Shown here: one piece after another, positions 15,611-24,285 of the stretch
Layout: every line of letters begins with the position of its first letter
How positions within the stretch are numbered: position 1 is the first letter of the stretch
Assembly: GCA_963722715.1 (NCBI GenBank)
Contig: CAVROA010000009.1
Coordinates: 1-64,000, forward strand
Direction of reading: 5' to 3'
Origin: DASQGA01 sp963722715
GTDB lineage: Bacteria; Actinomycetota; Thermoleophilia; Gaiellales; Gaiellaceae
Length of the DNA: 64,000 bases
Program-made: the position numbers and the translations under genes
The notes under the pieces: generated by a model
What the model saw: only the letters and a program-made list of their open reading frames with translations
Databases searched by the model: none
What the model was told of the DNA's origin: nothing

Positions 15611-16509
15611 CAGTCGATCTCCTCGCCTGTGAGCAGCACGAACACGTCCTCGAGATTCGTGGGCCGGCGCTCGCCCTCGGGCGCACGCCCGTCGGCTCCC
15701 TCGATCCCGAGGACCGAGATGCTCGTCCCGGTTCGGCGCGTCCGAAGTCCGACTGCCGCGGCCGCCGCCTCCGTCTCGGCGAGCTTGGCGGGCGGGCCGT
15801 ACACCTCGACGGCCTCGAGCCCCGCGTGCGTGGCAACGAGTTCCGTCGGCGGGCCGGCGGCGACAGCGCTTCCGTGAGACATGATCATCACCGTGTCGGC
15901 GAGGCGCTGCGCTTCTTCGATGTAGTGCGTGGACATGAGGATCGTGGTTCCTTCGGCGCGCATGGCGTCGATCAGGGCCCAGAGCTCCTGGCGCACTTGC
16001 GGGTCGAGGCCGACGGTCGGCTCGTCGAGCAGGAGGAGCCGTGGTCTGTGGACGAGCGCCCGCGCGATCAGCAGGCGCCGGCGCATGCCGCCCGAGAGCT
16101 TGCTCACCCGGTCGTGGCGCCGGTCTGAAAGGTTCGCGATCCGCAGGGCCCGCTCGATCGCATCGCGGCGGTCGGCCCGGCCGATCCGGTAGAGGTGCGT
16201 GAAGACGAGCAGGTTCTGCTCGACCGTCAGCGTCACATCGAGGTTGTCGAGCTGCGGAACGACGCCGCACTGTGCACGAGCCACCTTCGACTCCCCGGGA
16301 AGCGTGAAGCCGAGGACTTCGAGCTCGCCCTCGTCGGCGATCGCCTGAGCGGTCAGGAGCCGCATCGTCGTCGACTTTCCGGCCCCGTTCGGTCCGAGCA
16401 GGCCGACGCACGTGCCCTCGGGTACATCGAGATCGAGGTTCTTCACCGCCGTGATCGGCCCGTAGCGCTTGGTCACGCTCCGGAGTCGGATTGCAAGCTC
16501 GTCCGCCAT
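15610..16509 (-). CDS. ABC transporter ATPase (DrrA/NodI-like)
   Basis: A 299-residue ATPase. Walker A is GPNGAGKST, the signature is LSGGM, Walker B is LLLLDEPTVGLD and the switch His is in MSTHYIEEA. The C-terminal 80 residues form the DrrA-type extension ending NLEDVFVLLTG, which is known to help bind the permease. It is coupled to the downstream permease gene. Position 16510-16619 upstream is a short gap with no feature I can identify. Confidence 0.92.
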   Translation of the reverse strand: MADELAIRLRSVTKRYGPITAVKNLDLDVPEGTCVGLLGPNGAGKSTTMRLLTAQAIADEGELEVLGFTLPGESKVARAQCGVVPQLDNLDVTLTVEQNLLVFTHLYRIGRADRRDAIERALRIANLSDRRHDRVSKLSGGMRRRLLIARALVHRPRLLLLDEPTVGLDPQVRQELWALIDAMRAEGTTILMSTHYIEEAQRLADTVMIMSHGSAVAAGPPTELVATHAGLEAVEVYGPPAKLAETEAAAAAVGLRTRRTGTSISVLGIEGADGRAPEGERRPTNLEDVFVLLTGEEID

Positions 16510-16619
16510 GCCACCAGCATGCCAACACCGTGACCGCCCGGGTTGTGCATCGATGGCTCGGGCGGGATCAACGTTCTGAGCCTGATCGCGGTGACCGTGA
16601 CTTCAGCTCCGCTACGCGA

Positions 16620-17045
16620 TTACTGGCCCGCCAGCGCCGACCTGATCTTCTCGACCACGGCCCCCTCGGCCTCGCTGCCACCGTCCGCGGCCTCGGCGAC
16701 AGACTGCGCCACGTCGAGCACGAAGCTCTTGTAGGCCTCGACCTCGTCAGGGGCCTTGGACTCGAGCATTGCGACCGCCGCGCGGAGCGCCTCGAACGTC
16801 TCGCTCTCGATCTCGTCCGGCGACGACGTGACTCCGAACCCCGTCCCTCGTTTCTCGGCAAGCTCTCGCACGAGCTGGCTCGAGCTGTCCTTGCGCGCGC
16901 CGGACAGGTGCTTCGTTAGCGCCCCTACCTCCTTGAAGCTGTCGAAGAAACCCCGGTCGCTCACCGACACGAGGAGCCCAGCGCCGGTGACGCCCTTGTG
17001 CAGCATCTCCCATTCCTGCTCCGTGAAATCTGCCTTTCCTGCCAT
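16620..17045 (-). CDS. Conserved hypothetical protein, 141 residues
   Basis: A soluble, mostly helical acidic protein starting MAGKADFTEQEWEMLHKG. The opening, in which a helical FTEQEWE element leads into GVTGAGLLVSVSD, looks like the start of TerB-like or related stress-family helical domains, but I cannot assign the family firmly. No signal peptide, membrane segment or catalytic motif is visible. ATG 17045 is preceded by GAAAGGGGC. It lies upstream of the ABC exporter genes, 110 bases away, and probably forms its own unit. Confidence 0.65.
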   Translation of the reverse strand: MAGKADFTEQEWEMLHKGVTGAGLLVSVSDRGFFDSFKEVGALTKHLSGARKDSSSQLVRELAEKRGTGFGVTSSPDEIESETFEALRAAVAMLESKAPDEVEAYKSFVLDVAQSVAEAADGGSEAEGAVVEKIRSALAGQ

Positions 17046-17112
17046 CGGTGCCCCTTTCTATCTCTTCGGTTACGTACGCCTGAGTCTTCCAAGCCCCAAA
17101 TGATCCGAACCC

Positions 17113-17577
17113 TTACTCCAGCGCGCTGAGAATCCCGTCCTGGAGCCAGGTTAGATACGCATAGAGCGCCAGGTCGTCGGCCTGGGGATCCGTCTCGTCG
17201 ATGCCGTCCTCGTAGATCTCCTCGGTCACCCCGAGGCGTGTGCCGAGCACGAGCCGCAGGTTATTCAGTGCGGAGAGCCAGGCGTGCAGCTCCTCCTCGG
17301 TCACATGCTCGTTGTCGACCGTCTCCGCGAGTGCGAGGAGGGAGGCCCGGTGGCCACCGAGAAGCTCTTCTCCCACGAGCCCCTGGTATTCGGCTTCGAG
17401 CTCCGCGTCTTCATAAGCCGGCGGAAAGAGCCGCCGAAGCGACGGGTCGCCCGGCTCTGCGACTATCAGGTCGTCCAGGGCAGCCGGAAGGCCGCGCAGC
17501 AAGGAGCGCTCGCGCTTGGAGAGGCGTACCTCGAACTGGCCATCCTCCATCCGCTCGACGGGGCGCGGGACGAACAT
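17113..17577 (-). CDS. DUF2017-family protein
   Basis: A 154-residue protein with the DUF2017 pattern: an N-terminal LSKRERSLLRGLP, a central LRRLFPPAY, and a C-terminal WLSALNNLRLVLGTRLG followed by YAYLTWLQ. In actinobacteria DUF2017 genes characteristically sit directly downstream of clpS, as here (gap 35 bases). A role with ClpS in proteolysis is inferred from that conserved pairing only. The start may be ATG 17577 or the ATG nine codons further in. Confidence 0.82.
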   Translation of the reverse strand: MFVPRPVERMEDGQFEVRLSKRERSLLRGLPAALDDLIVAEPGDPSLRRLFPPAYEDAELEAEYQGLVGEELLGGHRASLLALAETVDNEHVTEEELHAWLSALNNLRLVLGTRLGVTEEIYEDGIDETDPQADDLALYAYLTWLQDGILSALE

Positions 17578-17612
17578 CAGACGGCTGGTCGGCAGTCGGC
17601 GTGGTCGATCAT

Positions 17613-17909
17613 CTAGTCCTGCCGCATGGTGGCCCAGAGCCCATGGGCGTGCAGGCGCGCGACGTCGTGCTCGGCCTTCTCGCGTGTTCCACTCGAGACC
17701 ACCGACTTGCCGTCGTTGTGCACCTCGAGCATCAGGCGGGTCGCTTCCTCCTTGCCGTAGCCGAAGAGCTTCTGGAAGACGAACGTCACATAGGACATCA
17801 GGTTGATCGGGTCGTTCCAGACAATGACGATCCAGGGCTTGTCGCGGACGATCTCGTCCTCGCCTGACGGGACCTCGACCTCAACGGGCGCCGCAATGGT
17901 CTGGCTCAT
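17613..17909 (-). CDS. clpS: ATP-dependent Clp protease adaptor ClpS
   Basis: A 98-residue adaptor that delivers N-degron substrates to the ClpC/ClpA-ClpP protease in the cytoplasm. The diagnostic core is WIVIVWNDPINLMSYVTFVF, followed by LMLEVHNDGKSVV. The acidic NDP element and VH motif form the N-degron pocket. About 20 unstructured residues precede the core. Length matches the family. It precedes the DUF2017 gene. Confidence 0.95.
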   Translation of the reverse strand: MSQTIAAPVEVEVPSGEDEIVRDKPWIVIVWNDPINLMSYVTFVFQKLFGYGKEEATRLMLEVHNDGKSVVSSGTREKAEHDVARLHAHGLWATMRQD

Positions 17910-17975
17910 TAGCAGATGGTTGGTCGGTGATTGACGGTGAATTGCCGATCAACTATCTAAGTGTGCCGAGAAAGG

Positions 17976-18431
17976 TCAGCTGGGCTTCGTCGTCATCGCC
18001 CAGACTGCGACGACATACGCAGCCAGGACGACGAGCGTCAGAACCGTTACGACCCGCCCGAGCGTTCCGCCGCCGCCGGGTTGGCGGCCCGCCCGGCGCG
18101 CTGCGATCCCTGCCAGGATCGTCGAGATCAGAAGGAAGAGCAGGCCCCCGTCCGCGGTGATGTAGCCGATGCCGATCCAGTCGGCCTCGTCCCCAATGTT
18201 CTCCTTCGAGGCGATCCACTCGGCGCCGACGCGCATGAGGACGTACGAAGGGAACGCCGCGATCAGGAGCGTCCGGAACCCGAGGCGGATGAGACCCGGT
18301 GAATCGCCGCGCCAGGCGAGCAGAAGCAGTGCCGCCGCCGTCACGAGCGACCCGACGAGAAGCATCGCGCCCGCGACATGCACGAGCAGGGGAAAGTTCC
18401 AGTCGTCGGGTCTGATGAGTGCGATCGTCAT
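17976..18431 (-). CDS. Four-helix integral membrane protein
   Basis: A 151-residue protein with about four hydrophobic helices. An early LLVHVAGAMLLVGSLVTAAA carries a His in the first helix, and a YITADGGLLFLLI helix follows. The arrangement resembles DUF2269-like or CopD-like small membrane proteins. Its ATG overlaps the stop of the preceding membrane-protein gene (ATGA), so the two products may form a complex. No function can be assigned. Confidence 0.75.
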   Translation of the reverse strand: MTIALIRPDDWNFPLLVHVAGAMLLVGSLVTAAALLLLAWRGDSPGLIRLGFRTLLIAAFPSYVLMRVGAEWIASKENIGDEADWIGIGYITADGGLLFLLISTILAGIAARRAGRQPGGGGTLGRVVTVLTLVVLAAYVVAVWAMTTKPS

Positions 18432-18880
18432 GCGCCCGGCTTGTAGATCATCACGACGAGAAGCGCTGCGACCGCGAGCGCCATGACCGCGTGGACGATG
18501 AGGGCGCGCTGGCTCCGGATCGAGCCCCCGAGGTCACCGTGCCCCGCATCTGCTCCGAAAGCACGGCGAAAGCCCGCACCCACCCGTATGCCCGCAGCCG
18601 AGGCGATCGCCCAGAGGACGAGTGCGGCGATGATCCAGCCGTCCCAGAGCTCATAGCCCTCGACATAGACGGCGAGCCAGATCCCGAAAATCAGCGTGCC
18701 CATACCGCCGAGGTCCCACAGCCGGCTCCCGAGCTTCGACATCCGCAGGAACGGCCCGGCGTCCACGACGCCGGCCGATCGCCAGGTCGCAGCCAAAATC
18801 GCGCTCAGAACGACGACGGCGGCCACTGCTGCGAAGGCGGCCAGGACGTGGAGGAAGAGAAGCCAGTCGTACAAACTCAC
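18428..18880 (-). CDS. DUF2269-like four-helix membrane protein
   Basis: A 150-residue protein with four helices and the DUF2269-type opening LYDWLLFLHVLAAF, in which a His lies in helix one. It starts at GTG 18880. A TAGAGT -10-like box ends six bases before that GTG, consistent with leaderless transcription. It is coupled to the next membrane gene by a four-base overlap. Function unknown. Confidence 0.75.
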   Translation of the reverse strand: MSLYDWLLFLHVLAAFAAVAAVVVLSAILAATWRSAGVVDAGPFLRMSKLGSRLWDLGGMGTLIFGIWLAVYVEGYELWDGWIIAALVLWAIASAAGIRVGAGFRRAFGADAGHGDLGGSIRSQRALIVHAVMALAVAALLVVMIYKPGA

Positions 18881-18919
18881 GGGCGCACTCTAGAACCGCG
18901 CCGCGACGACGCACAAGTG

Positions 18920-19816
18920 CTATGCGGTGGTGGAGGCGACTTCCTTCCGTTCCTGGCGCTCGGGCGTGATCCGCACGACGCTCCAGGCGAGCCCGAGACG
19001 TTCCAGGGTGGCGATGAAGAGCCCGCCCGGGTCGACCTCCCAGCGCTTCAGCCCGTGGAAGGCCGAGGTGGGAAAGGCGTGGTGATTGTGGTGCCAGGCC
19101 TCGCCGAACGAGAGGATCGAGAGCCAAAAGACGTTCCGGGACTCGTCCTCACACCGGAAACGGCGCGTGCCCCAGAGATGGCAGATCGAGTTGATCGAGA
19201 ACGTGACGTGATGCAAGAGAAAGATCCGCACGAACCCGCCCCACAGGAGCGCGGTGAAACCTCCCCAGAGCGACCCGGTCAGAAGGTAGCCGACTCCGAA
19301 GGGGACGATCAGCGAGATGACGACGAGCCAGGGAAAGGTGCGGTCGACGATGCGCATGCCCCGGTCGGCCATGAGGTCGGGGGCGTAGCGGCGAGTGTTG
19401 GCCCGGCCCTCCTCGACGAAGAGCCACCCGACGTGCGCATGGAAGAGACCTTTCAGGACTGCAACCGGCCGCGCGCCCTCGGCGAGGTGCGGTGAGTGGG
19501 GATCGCCTTCGCGGTCAGAAAACTGATGATGCTTGCGATGATCCGACACCCAGGCAAGCACGGGCCCCTCGACGGCCATCGAGCCGAGGGCCGCGAGCGC
19601 GTAGCGGATACCTCCGTACGTCTTGAAGGAGCGGTGCGTGAGCAGGCGGTGAAACCCGACGGTGATCCCGATCCCCGTCAGGAGGTAGCCGACCGTGAGG
19701 ATGGCGATGTCCGTCCAGCCGACCACCGTGTTCCAGAGCAGGACGACGGCGACCAGGAAGGCCAGGAAGGGCACGATCACCCCTCCGAGGTTCGCAAGCA
19801 TGTGCGCTCGGCTCAT
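18920..19816 (-). CDS. Acyl-CoA/acyl-lipid delta-9-type fatty acid desaturase
   Basis: A 298-residue integral membrane di-iron desaturase that introduces a double bond into membrane acyl chains using O2. All three histidine boxes are seen: HRLLTH (near residue 56), HRKHH, and HHNHH. Four main helices flank them. It is divergent from an MFS gene across about 100 bases. Desaturases of this type often respond to cold; no regulator lies next to it. Confidence 0.93.
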   Translation of the reverse strand: MSRAHMLANLGGVIVPFLAFLVAVVLLWNTVVGWTDIAILTVGYLLTGIGITVGFHRLLTHRSFKTYGGIRYALAALGSMAVEGPVLAWVSDHRKHHQFSDREGDPHSPHLAEGARPVAVLKGLFHAHVGWLFVEEGRANTRRYAPDLMADRGMRIVDRTFPWLVVISLIVPFGVGYLLTGSLWGGFTALLWGGFVRIFLLHHVTFSINSICHLWGTRRFRCEDESRNVFWLSILSFGEAWHHNHHAFPTSAFHGLKRWEVDPGGLFIATLERLGLAWSVVRITPERQERKEVASTTA

Positions 19817-19923
19817 TGCGGCTCCAGTTTTTCGCTCCCGGGAAAGCTCCGGCTCGGAACGTTGGACGATCCGGCCCGGCGGATGGTTGCATCCGGGCTC
19901 AACTCTTATCCTCTCGGCTTCCC

Positions 19924-21225
19924 ATGCCGATGCCTAAAGTCGTGCTCGCCGCAACGAGATCCCTTCGGGCACTGGACCCGAAACTGCCCGGATCGGTGTG
20001 GCTCGTCCAGAGCGTGTCCCTCGCCACCGCCGTCGGCTACGGGAGCGTTCTCCCCTATTCGGTCATCTACCTACACGACGTCCGCGGCTTCTCGCTCGGT
20101 GTCGCGGGACTCGTGGCGGCGCTGCTCACCGGCATGGGGATCGCCTCGGGCCCGGTCACCGGCGCCCTCGTCGACCGGCTGGGGACCCGCCCGGCCCTCC
20201 TCGGATCGCTCGTCCTCGCCGCCGCCGCCCTGGCCTCGTTCCCGCTCGTCCGGGAGCCGTGGCAGGCCTTTGTGCTCGCAGCTGTTGCCGGCGCCGGGTA
20301 TGGAGGCATACACCCGACCGTCTCGAGCCTGATCGCCGCCCTGACGGCGCCGGAGCGCCGGCACGCCGCCTACGCGCTGCAACGGGTGAGCGTCAACGTG
20401 GGCTTCGGGATCGGCGGACTCATCGGGGGCCTGGTCGCCACGACCGAGAATCCAGGCAGCTTCACCATCGTCTTCCTGATCGCTGCCGGCTCGATTCTGC
20501 CGGCGGCGATCGCGACGCTCGCGCTTCCGCGGGACCCCTTAGGAGCAGCGCTTCACCGCGACCGGGGCAGGTATCGGGACGTTCTTCGGAGCCCCGTGCT
20601 GCTCAGGCTCATGGTGGTGAACACCGTGTTCGTGGCGGTTGGCTACGCCCTGCTCGCCGTCGTCATGCCGGTCTTTGCGAAGGGTGAAGCCGACGTCACG
20701 GAGAGCATGCTAGGGCTGATCTTCCTCGCCAATACCCTCTTCATCGTGATCGTGCAGCTTCCGCTCGCGCGGGCGCTCGAGGGCAGCAAGCGACTCGTTG
20801 TCCTCGCGGGAGCTGCCGCGTGCTGGTCGGTCGGCTCCTTGGTGGTGCTCGGCGGCGGGCTCTGGTTCCACGCGGCCATGGCGGCCGTCGTGATCGGCCT
20901 GGCCGGGATCATCTACGGAATCGGCGAGTGCCTCCACGCGACGGTGATCGGGCCGCTCGTGGCCGATCTGGCACCGCCGCACATGCTCGGCCGCTACATG
21001 GGCCTCCTGACGCTGTCCTTTCAGCTCGGCATGACCGTCGGCCCGGCGATCGGCGGTTTCCTCCTCGCCGCCTCGCCGACGGGGCTCTGGGCAGGCGCCG
21101 CAGCGCTCGTCGCGGCTGCCGGGCTCGGTGCGCTCACGCTCTCGGAACGGCTCCCCGAGCATGCCCGCACGACGCCCGCGGCTCCGGGAACGCACCGCGA
21201 GCCGGGCGTCACGCTGCCCGCCTAG
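19924..21225 (+). CDS. Major facilitator superfamily transporter
   Basis: A 433-residue protein with 12 predicted helices. The loop 2-3 motif is GALVDRLGTRPALL, the MFS motif A in altered form, and GLIGGLVATTEN follows helix 5. The second half repeats the pattern with a PPHMLGRYMGLL segment between helices. It resembles multidrug or sugar efflux carriers; the substrate is unknown. ATG 19924 is used, with a second ATG two codons on. A TATCCT box lies 11 bases upstream, so the leader would be very short. Confidence 0.88.
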   Translation: MPMPKVVLAATRSLRALDPKLPGSVWLVQSVSLATAVGYGSVLPYSVIYLHDVRGFSLGVAGLVAALLTGMGIASGPVTGALVDRLGTRPALLGSLVLAAAALASFPLVREPWQAFVLAAVAGAGYGGIHPTVSSLIAALTAPERRHAAYALQRVSVNVGFGIGGLIGGLVATTENPGSFTIVFLIAAGSILPAAIATLALPRDPLGAALHRDRGRYRDVLRSPVLLRLMVVNTVFVAVGYALLAVVMPVFAKGEADVTESMLGLIFLANTLFIVIVQLPLARALEGSKRLVVLAGAAACWSVGSLVVLGGGLWFHAAMAAVVIGLAGIIYGIGECLHATVIGPLVADLAPPHMLGRYMGLLTLSFQLGMTVGPAIGGFLLAASPTGLWAGAAALVAAAGLGALTLSERLPEHARTTPAAPGTHREPGVTLPA

Positions 21226-21255
21226 GGAACCCGTCAGCGGCTGTAGGCTCCGGCG

Positions 21256-21441
21256 ATGCGTGTCGTCCGCTGCTGGTGCGACGAGCTCGTCGCGGCCGAA
21301 GACGACGAGCAGCTCATCGCGGCTCTCCGAGATCACGTCGTCGAGACCCACCCGGACGAGCCCCGCTCGGACGAGGAGATGCAGGAGCGCGTCAGGTCTG
21401 AGGCGTACGACCCGCCCGACCGTCCTCCCTGGGCCTACTGA
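21256..21441 (+). CDS. DUF1059-like small protein
   Basis: A 61-residue acidic protein beginning MRVVRCWCDELVAAEDDEQL, with HVVETHPDEP following. The Cys pair and the ETHP helix recall DUF1059 proteins, which may bind metal through such residues. TAGGCT ends six bases before the ATG, the same spacing as before pknB, suggesting leaderless expression. It ends three bases before the convergent sucA stop. Confidence 0.72.
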   Translation: MRVVRCWCDELVAAEDDEQLIAALRDHVVETHPDEPRSDEEMQERVRSEAYDPPDRPPWAY

Positions 21442-21444
21442 CGG

Positions 21445-24279
21445 TTAGAGGTCGAGCGCCTCGCTGACGATGCGCTCCTGCTCCAGCATGTGTGCGGTCG
21501 GATAACCCTCGCTGGGGCTGGCTCGCCAGGCCCGGCCGCAGTAGCGCAGGTCGACCTCCGCCGGGAGCCCCTCCTCCAGGCGATGGCGAACTGCGCGCCA
21601 CGCGCCCATGTTCTGCGGCTCCTCCTGGACCCACAGCACCTCGCGGAGGTTCGGGTAGCGGGAGAGAAGCTCGTCGTACTGCGCGACCGGGAACGGATAG
21701 AGCTGCTCGAGGCGGGCGACTGCGACCGGCTCCGCGCTCTCCAGATCCTGGTGGCCGACGATGTCGTAGTAGATCTTCCCGGTGCAGAAGACGAGGCGCT
21801 GGGTCTGGCGGCGCGCCTCTTCGTCCAGGCGTGGGTCGTCGAGCAGAGGCTGGAAGGATCCCTCGGTGAGGTCGGTGGCCCTCGAAGTCGCCTGCTTCAG
21901 CCGGAGGAGGCTCTTCGGTGTGAAGAGGATGAGCGGACGAGCCTTGGGATGAAGCGCCTGGCGACGGAGCACGTGGAAGTACTGCGCAGCCGTGGTCGCG
22001 TTCACGATCCGGACGTTCTCCTGTGCCGCCATCTGCATGAAACGCTCGAGTCGCGCGCTCGAGTGCTCGGGCCCATTTCCTTCGTAGCCGTGCGGGAGGA
22101 GCAGCGTCAGCCGTGACGTCTGGCCCCACTTCGAGAGCCCCGAGACGACGAACTGGTCGACGATGACCTGGGCCGCGTTCACGAAGTCGCCGAACTGCGC
22201 TTCCCAGAGGACGAGGGCGTTGGGCGTCGCAACCGCGTAGCCATACTCGAACCCGAGCGCGCCCACCTCGGACAGCGGCGAGTTGTAGATCTCGATCGGA
22301 GTCTCGGCACCCGAGAGGTGCTGGATCGGCGTCCACGTGTCGCCGGTCTTGACGTCATGCAGCACGAGGTGGCGGTGCGCGAACGTGCCCCGCTCCGTGT
22401 CCTGTCCCGTCAGCCGCACGGGCGTCCCCTCGAGGGTAAGAGAGCCGATGGCGAAGGCCTCGGCCTGCGCCCAGTCGATCCCGCCCTGATCGCCCAGCGT
22501 CTCGAGCCGCCGCTCGAGCTGCTTCGCGAGCTTGGGGTGGACGGTGAAGCCCTCCGGGACGGCGAGGAGCTCCCGGTTCAGCACCTCGAGCGTCTCTCGA
22601 GGAATCCGCGTCTCCGGCTGCTCGCTGCCGACGCGGCCGGGACGCCGCTCCTTCGGCGGAACGCCGCCACCCGCCTCGAGCGTTTCGCGCAGCTGCTCAT
22701 GCGCGGCCTTCATCCTGGCCTGGACCTCCTCGACGACACCGTCGGCCTCCGCCTGCGTGAGAACCCCGGCCTCGACCAGCGCGGCCGCGTACTGCTCGCG
22801 CACGGTCGGATGGGTCTCGATCTTCTCGTACATGAGCGGCTGGGTGTAGGCGGGCTCGTCGCCCTCGTTGTGCCCGAAACGCCGGTAGCCGACCAGATCG
22901 ACGACGATGTCGTGTCCGAACTCCGCGCGGTAGGCCATCGCAAGCTTGATTGCATGCACCGCGCCCTCCGCATCGTCGGCGTTCACATGGATGATCGGGA
23001 TGTCGAAGCCCTTGGCGAGGTCGCTCGAGTAGCGGGTCGACCGGCCCTCGGACGGGTCGGTCGTGAACCCGAGCTGGTTGTTCGCGATCAGATGCAGCGT
23101 CCCGCCTGTCGAGTACCCCTCCAGCGACTCGAGGTTCAGCGTCTCGGCGACCACGCCCTCGCCCGGGAAGGCGGCGTCGCCGTGGATCAGAACCGCGAGC
23201 GCGACGCTCGGGTCGTGCCGGCCCTCGGGAGACTCGTGGTCGGTCTGCGCGGCTCTCGTCGACCCTTCGACCACGGGGTCGACAAACTCGAGATGGCTCG
23301 GATTCGAGGCGAGCTCTACCTCCACGTCGCCGCTCGCCGTCTTTCGCGTGCCGTGCGATCCATAGTGGTACTTGACGTCCCCCGTCCCGCCCTCCGGATC
23401 CGAGGCGACCGCCTCGAGCAGCCGCTCGCCCTCGAACTCGCGGAGGATCACGTCGTAGGGGCGCCCCACCGTGTGCGCGATCACATTCAGGCGGCCACGA
23501 TGGGCCATACCGAGAAAGACCTTTCGAGCGCCGTCCGCCGAGGACAGCTCGATTGCCTCGTCCAGCATCGGGACCATGGCGTCCAGGCCTTCGATCGAGA
23601 ACTGCTTCTGCCCCAGGTACGCCCGGCGGAGATAGCGCTCGAAGCCTTCGACCTCGGAGAGGCGCGTCAGCAGGCGCTTCTTCTGGTCGGGCGAGAACTC
23701 CTGGTGATAGCGGCCCGATTCGATCGCCCGACGGAGCCACACGCGCTCTTCGTGGCTCGAGATGTGCTCGATCTCGTAGGCCATCGTCCCGCAGTAGGTC
23801 TCGCGTAGGCGGGGCAGCGCCTCGGCGAGCGTCTCGCCCGGAACGTAGAGGCGCAGGACGCTCGCCGGCACCTTGGCCTGGAGCTCCGGCGTCAGCTTCG
23901 GCTGCAGCCGCTCCGGGTCGAGTGCCGGGTCTCCGGGAGGCTCGCTTCCGAGCGGGTCGAGGCGGGCGGCGTTGTGACCGTGCATCCGATGTGCCTTGAC
24001 GAGTGCCATGGCGGCCGCAACGGCGCCGAGGAGCGTCTCGTCGACGCGAGTCTCGGTCCCCGTTCCGTCCGCGGTCGCGGCGCCGTTACCGCCGTCTCCC
24101 GGCGCCGGGTAAAGCTCCCGGATGCGCTGGACGAGCGGGTCGCCCTCGAGCAGGTCCAGCGGAGCCGCGTCGAACAGGGCACGCCAAGCCGGATCCACCG
24201 ACTCCGGCGAATTCAAATACTGGAAGAAGAGCTCCCGGACGAAACCCGAGTTGAGGTCTTCAAGCTGCTCGAACCCCAC
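21445..24279 (-). CDS. sucA: 2-oxoglutarate dehydrogenase E1 component
   Basis: A 944-residue thiamine-diphosphate enzyme that decarboxylates 2-oxoglutarate in the TCA cycle (EC 1.2.4.2). Family features include FLGMAHRGRLNVIAHTVGRP, KYHYGSHGTRK, ASNPSHLEFVDPVVEG, the ThDP-site GDAAFPGEGVVAETLN, and VVDLVGYRRFGHNEGDEP. The length is that of classical E1o. It lacks the N-terminal E2-like acyltransferase fusion found in mycobacterial Kgd, so a separate E2 is expected elsewhere. It follows the hydroxyacid dehydrogenase gene by only six bases and is probably cotranscribed with it. Confidence 0.97.
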   Translation of the reverse strand: MGFEQLEDLNSGFVRELFFQYLNSPESVDPAWRALFDAAPLDLLEGDPLVQRIRELYPAPGDGGNGAATADGTGTETRVDETLLGAVAAAMALVKAHRMHGHNAARLDPLGSEPPGDPALDPERLQPKLTPELQAKVPASVLRLYVPGETLAEALPRLRETYCGTMAYEIEHISSHEERVWLRRAIESGRYHQEFSPDQKKRLLTRLSEVEGFERYLRRAYLGQKQFSIEGLDAMVPMLDEAIELSSADGARKVFLGMAHRGRLNVIAHTVGRPYDVILREFEGERLLEAVASDPEGGTGDVKYHYGSHGTRKTASGDVEVELASNPSHLEFVDPVVEGSTRAAQTDHESPEGRHDPSVALAVLIHGDAAFPGEGVVAETLNLESLEGYSTGGTLHLIANNQLGFTTDPSEGRSTRYSSDLAKGFDIPIIHVNADDAEGAVHAIKLAMAYRAEFGHDIVVDLVGYRRFGHNEGDEPAYTQPLMYEKIETHPTVREQYAAALVEAGVLTQAEADGVVEEVQARMKAAHEQLRETLEAGGGVPPKERRPGRVGSEQPETRIPRETLEVLNRELLAVPEGFTVHPKLAKQLERRLETLGDQGGIDWAQAEAFAIGSLTLEGTPVRLTGQDTERGTFAHRHLVLHDVKTGDTWTPIQHLSGAETPIEIYNSPLSEVGALGFEYGYAVATPNALVLWEAQFGDFVNAAQVIVDQFVVSGLSKWGQTSRLTLLLPHGYEGNGPEHSSARLERFMQMAAQENVRIVNATTAAQYFHVLRRQALHPKARPLILFTPKSLLRLKQATSRATDLTEGSFQPLLDDPRLDEEARRQTQRLVFCTGKIYYDIVGHQDLESAEPVAVARLEQLYPFPVAQYDELLSRYPNLREVLWVQEEPQNMGAWRAVRHRLEEGLPAEVDLRYCGRAWRASPSEGYPTAHMLEQERIVSEALDL

Positions 24280-24285
24280 GTTGAT

